Source: Polynucleobacter sp. | Lineage (GTDB): Bacteria; Pseudomonadota; Gammaproteobacteria; Burkholderiales; Burkholderiaceae | DNA length: 43,658 nucleotides | Assembly: GCA_030157655.1 (NCBI GenBank) | Contig: JAOAUK010000045.1 | Coordinates: forward strand, 1-43,658 | Reading direction: 5' to 3' | Shown here: positions 41,288 to 43,658 of the stretch, piece after piece | How the letters are laid out: the number at the start of each line of letters is the position of its first letter | How positions within the stretch are numbered: position 1 is the stretch's first letter | Notes under the pieces: model-generated | Database searches by the model: none | What the model was told of the DNA's origin: nothing | The model's input: the letters and a program-made list of their open reading frames with translations, nothing else | Translations under genes and position numbers: made by a program

Positions 41288-42919
41288 TTATTTCAATCGC
41301 TCTAAGAATCGATCGGCCTTCATAAAGCCAATAACTCTCTTAGAGCGTTTTTCTTGTCCTTGCTCGTCAAAGAACAAAATTGCAGGCGGCCCAAACAAGC
41401 CAAACTCTTTCAAAATAGTTTGATGGTCTGAAGTATTTCTTGTCATATCAATTTGTATCAATCGGTATGCCTTTAAACCATCCGTGACCTTTTGATCTGA
41501 AAAAGTAAGTAGCTCCATCTCTTTGCAGGTTACACACCAGTCAGCATAGAAGTCTAGCAATACAGGCTGCTGATTTGCCGCAGAATTCTTTAATGCAGTA
41601 GTTAACTGTGCAGATGTTGTAACGCGCTCAAATACTAATCCAGAACTCAGCTGGTGAGTTGTTGATGAATCACTACTTTTAGTAGAAATAAAAATTGGCG
41701 ATACAACCCATAAAGCCAAGATCAACAATAAAACACCAAATATCCTTTGTATCAGAATCATCCATGACCCAGCTTTTGGAACTAAGCCTCTTGCACCGAT
41801 CGCAAATAACATCAGTGGCAAGCCCATGCCTAAGGCCATCACAAACAATAAAACGCCACCTAGGGGTATTGATCCAGTTTGCGCAATAAATGCTAAAACT
41901 CCAGCCAATGGAGCGGTTACACAGGGGCTTGCAATCAAGGTTGAAATTGCGCCCAGGAAAAATGCCCCTATTACACTGCCACCCTCTTGTTTGCCAGCAA
42001 TGCGGTCAATTTTGTTATGCCATGCCTGCGGCAATCTCAATTCATAAAAACCAAATAAGCTAGCTGATAGAGCAATCAATAAGAGTGCAAAAATTACTAA
42101 GACCCAAGGATTTAATAACCACGCCTGAATATTTGCTCCCAGCGCAGCTGTAACCATTCCTGCCAAGCTATACATGATGGCCATGCCCAATACATATGCA
42201 ATAGCCAAAATGGCGGATCTTATTTTTGAAACATCTTGATGCCGGTTATTTTTTGAACCAAACACAACGCTCGACATAATTGGCAACATGGGCAAAACAC
42301 ATGGCGTCAACGCCATTGCCAAACCTAATATAAAAAACGCACCAAGCAAAATAATGGGAGAGATGTTTTGTAACATCGTTGCTAATAAACCAGCATCATC
42401 CCTTGCCGACCATAAATCAACAAGGCCAAAGTTTTGATTTGGTTTATCAGCTTGGGCAACATCATCCAACAAGACACCATCAACAACCGTATTGAGACTT
42501 GTTAAAGTTAATGTGAGCGCCATGGGTGGATAGCAAATGCCTTTTTCGGCGCAACCTTGCAACTCCATCTGCAAAATAAAACCCGACACATTCTTGTTGC
42601 CAACCAAAGGCAAGGTGACGCCAAACTCTTTTGGATATGTTTCTAGATTTTTTCCAAAATTCTCATCAAATTTAATTTTTCCTTGCGGCAAACCTGGAGC
42701 ACCTATCGAAAGTCCGGCATCCGACTTAAGTAATTTAAATTTCAAAGACTCTCTGTATATGTAATAGCCTTTGGCAGGCTTAACAGTAATTAGAACTTGA
42801 TCAACTGATACATACTCTGCAACAACTTTAAATGCTTCTTCTGGAGGCAAGAAATTTTGTGCGCCAACGCTTAAAGACGCAAAAAATAAACTTAAGCAAA
42901 CCAATATTCTTTTAATCAT
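41288..42919 (-). CDS. dsbD: Thiol:disulfide interchange protein DsbD
   Basis: Carries reducing power from cytoplasmic thioredoxin to the periplasm, for DsbC and the apocytochrome c thiol pathway. The 543 residues comprise a signal peptide (1-20), an N-terminal domain with the cysteine pair Cys123/Cys129 (GCAEKGICYPP), and eight membrane segments with Cys207 (TPCVLPMLPI) and Cys333 (SPCVTAPLAG). A C-terminal thioredoxin domain has WCVTC (Cys462, Cys465) and GPPAILFF. All six redox cysteines are present. It overlaps the cutA stop by 4 bases (ATGA) and converges with hemB after 6 bases. Confidence 0.97.
   Translation of the reverse strand: MIKRILVCLSLFFASLSVGAQNFLPPEEAFKVVAEYVSVDQVLITVKPAKGYYIYRESLKFKLLKSDAGLSIGAPGLPQGKIKFDENFGKNLETYPKEFGVTLPLVGNKNVSGFILQMELQGCAEKGICYPPMALTLTLTSLNTVVDGVLLDDVAQADKPNQNFGLVDLWSARDDAGLLATMLQNISPIILLGAFFILGLAMALTPCVLPMLPIMSSVVFGSKNNRHQDVSKIRSAILAIAYVLGMAIMYSLAGMVTAALGANIQAWLLNPWVLVIFALLLIALSASLFGFYELRLPQAWHNKIDRIAGKQEGGSVIGAFFLGAISTLIASPCVTAPLAGVLAFIAQTGSIPLGGVLLFVMALGMGLPLMLFAIGARGLVPKAGSWMILIQRIFGVLLLILALWVVSPIFISTKSSDSSTTHQLSSGLVFERVTTSAQLTTALKNSAANQQPVLLDFYADWCVTCKEMELLTFSDQKVTDGLKAYRLIQIDMTRNTSDHQTILKEFGLFGPPAILFFDEQGQEKRSKRVIGFMKADRFLERLK
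41298..41352 (+). terminator. Candidate hemB terminator embedded in the 3' end of dsbD
   Basis: CGCTCTAAGA (41298-41307) and TCTTAGAGCG (41338-41347) are perfect 10-bp complements, followed by TTTTT (41348-41352) on the plus strand. The 30-nt loop can fold a small inner hairpin (GGCCTT with AAAGCC, one mismatch). The position, 17 bases after the hemB stop, fits an intrinsic terminator, although it is inside dsbD coding sequence. Confidence 0.5.
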
Positions 42920-43242
42920 TTATTTACAACCAATTGCGTATTGAGCCAATTTGCATATTCAGGATCAATATCATCTAATTTAATCGAGAGAATTTCTGGA
43001 ACATCATAGGAGTGATGCTCTTTAATAAATTTAAATAAAGCATCCTTTTTAGATTCATTTGTTTTGAAATGAATCGGGTATTCAACCGCAGCCTCGACTA
43101 CCCCTTGCCACTTATAAATTGATTGGCATGCAGCCTGGATTTGGACGCAAGCAGCCAAGCCATTTTCAACAGTTTCTTGAGCCAAATTTTTTGCTTCATC
43201 TTGGCTAGGAACTGTAGTGATAAGTAGATAGATTGAATCCAT
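42916..43242 (-). CDS. cutA: Divalent-cation tolerance protein CutA
   Basis: Small trimeric CutA1-fold protein, linked genetically to copper/divalent-metal tolerance in E. coli; its exact biochemical role remains unclear. The 108 residues have YLLITTVPSQDEAKNLAQ, the core GLAACVQI, IYKWQGVVEAAVEYPIHFKT and the signature EHHSYDVPEILSI. The length is normal. It lies 64 bases after rplQ, past a strong terminator, and is translationally coupled to dsbD by a 4-base overlap, a pairing frequent in proteobacteria. Confidence 0.95.
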   Translation of the reverse strand: MDSIYLLITTVPSQDEAKNLAQETVENGLAACVQIQAACQSIYKWQGVVEAAVEYPIHFKTNESKKDALFKFIKEHHSYDVPEILSIKLDDIDPEYANWLNTQLVVNK

Positions 43243-43260
43243 AACTTATTATCATCCAAA

Positions 43261-43288
43261 CAAAAAAGCCTGGCAAAAACCAGGCTTT
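43261..43288 (-). terminator. Intrinsic terminator of the rplQ (alpha ribosomal protein) operon
   Basis: AAAGCCTGG and CCAGGCTTT form a perfect 9-bp stem with a 6-nt loop, starting 18 bases past the rplQ stop. On the minus strand the hairpin is followed by a run of Ts. It is a textbook Rho-independent terminator and separates the ribosomal operon from cutA-dsbD. Confidence 0.88.
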
Positions 43289-43306
43289 CTTAGACAGCGG
43301 CAGAAA

Positions 43307-43658
43307 TTACTCTGCTGAAGCTTCTTCAGCGACTTCTGGACGATCCAAAAGTTCAACTAACGCCATCGGTGCATTGTCACCAACACGGAAGCCAAACTTA
43401 AGAATGCGCAAGTAACCACCTGGACGCGTTGCGTAACGTGGGCCAAGCTCTGTGAAAAGCTTAGTAACCATTTCGCGGTCACGTAGACGATCAAATGCCA
43501 AACGACGGTTTGCCAAATTGTCTTTTTTACCCAAAGTAATTAGCGGCTCTACAACACGACGCAACTCTTTAGCCTTAGGCAAAGTTGTTTTAATAACCTC
43601 ATGTTGCAACAATGAATTAGACATGTTGCGCAACATCGCTAAACGATGTGAGGATGTA
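43307..43658 (-). CDS. rplQ: 50S ribosomal protein L17 (5' end cut by the window)
   Basis: Large-subunit ribosomal protein L17. The visible 116 codons begin at the window edge within [20 protein letters not shown]; the true start (family MRHRxGLRKLNR...) lies about 16 to 17 codons beyond the window. Family blocks [35 protein letters not shown] and [26 protein letters not shown] are intact, with an acidic tail EVAEEASAE. The Met at 43636 is internal, not the start. It is usually last in the alpha operon after rpoA, consistent with the terminator just downstream. Confidence 0.97.
   Translation of the reverse strand, partial: TSSHRLAMLRNMSNSLLQHEVIKTTLPKAKELRRVVEPLITLGKKDNLANRRLAFDRLRDREMVTKLFTELGPRYATRPGGYLRILKFGFRVGDNAPMALVELLDRPEVAEEASAE

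Noticed and set aside
41288-41352. Idea that the long inverted repeat near hemB marks a mobile-element end
   Set aside because: The arms flank only 30 bases and the sequence codes for an intact DsbD C-terminus; a terminator explains it better.

Overview
The window looks like a chromosomal piece of a small-genome, low-to-moderate-GC betaproteobacterium of the Burkholderiaceae, most likely Polynucleobacter. The evidence is gene order (murA-hisG-hisD ... hisB-hisH-hisA-hisF-hisI-hisE-HIT-tatA-tatB-tatC; mlaFEDACB next to bolA and murA; pil-aroK-aroB-dgt-gltB-gltD; cyaY-lptM-lysA), a Burkholderiales-type trimeric porin, system II cytochrome c maturation (CcsA/CcsB), the short HisG form, and AT-rich intergenic DNA. 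Species level is inference. Nearly all of the sequence is coding, no stretch over 300 bases lacks a gene, and I see no tRNA, rRNA, CRISPR array, prophage or plasmid module.

Layout. 1-3 kb: a porin (minus) and a divergent Sel1-repeat protein whose end overlaps tatC. 2.9-8.8 kb (minus): hisB-H-A-F-I-E, a HIT protein and tatABC. 8.9-10.4 kb: an inserted or rearranged pair, hisC on the plus strand converging with a small coiled-coil membrane protein, splitting the histidine operon. 10.4-13.7 kb (minus): murA-hisG-hisD. 13.7-19.4 kb (minus): mlaF-E-D-A-C-B, an ABC-2 exporter pair and a BolA protein. 19.5-25.7 kb (minus): glutamate synthase gltB-gltD. 25.8-26.6 kb: a REP-associated tyrosine transposase with hairpins in the spacer. 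26.6-31.0 kb (minus): a reduced type IV pilus/competence pair, then aroK-aroB-dgt. 31.2-35.4 kb: mrcA (plus), cyaY (minus), lptM-lysA (plus). 35.4-39.5 kb (minus): a di-haem cytochrome c and ccsB-ccsA. 39.6-41.3 kb: ysxC-hemB (plus). 41.3-43.7 kb (minus): rplQ (cut by the window end), cutA, dsbD.

Functionally these are housekeeping genes. The his genes cover the pathway except hisZ, which the short HisG is expected to need. murA, mrcA, mla and lptM serve the envelope. The Tat genes, ccsAB, dsbD, hemB and the cytochrome together serve export and maturation of periplasmic redox proteins. gltBD supplies glutamate.

I did not find a convincing new multi-gene system. The most unusual points are displacement of the operonic hisC by an inverted hisC plus a DUF1640-like coiled-coil gene, a pil locus reduced to a 364-residue mini-secretin and one PilO/PilP-like protein, a RAYT transposase with candidate REP hairpins, and terminator-like hairpins embedded in the 3' ends of convergent genes.
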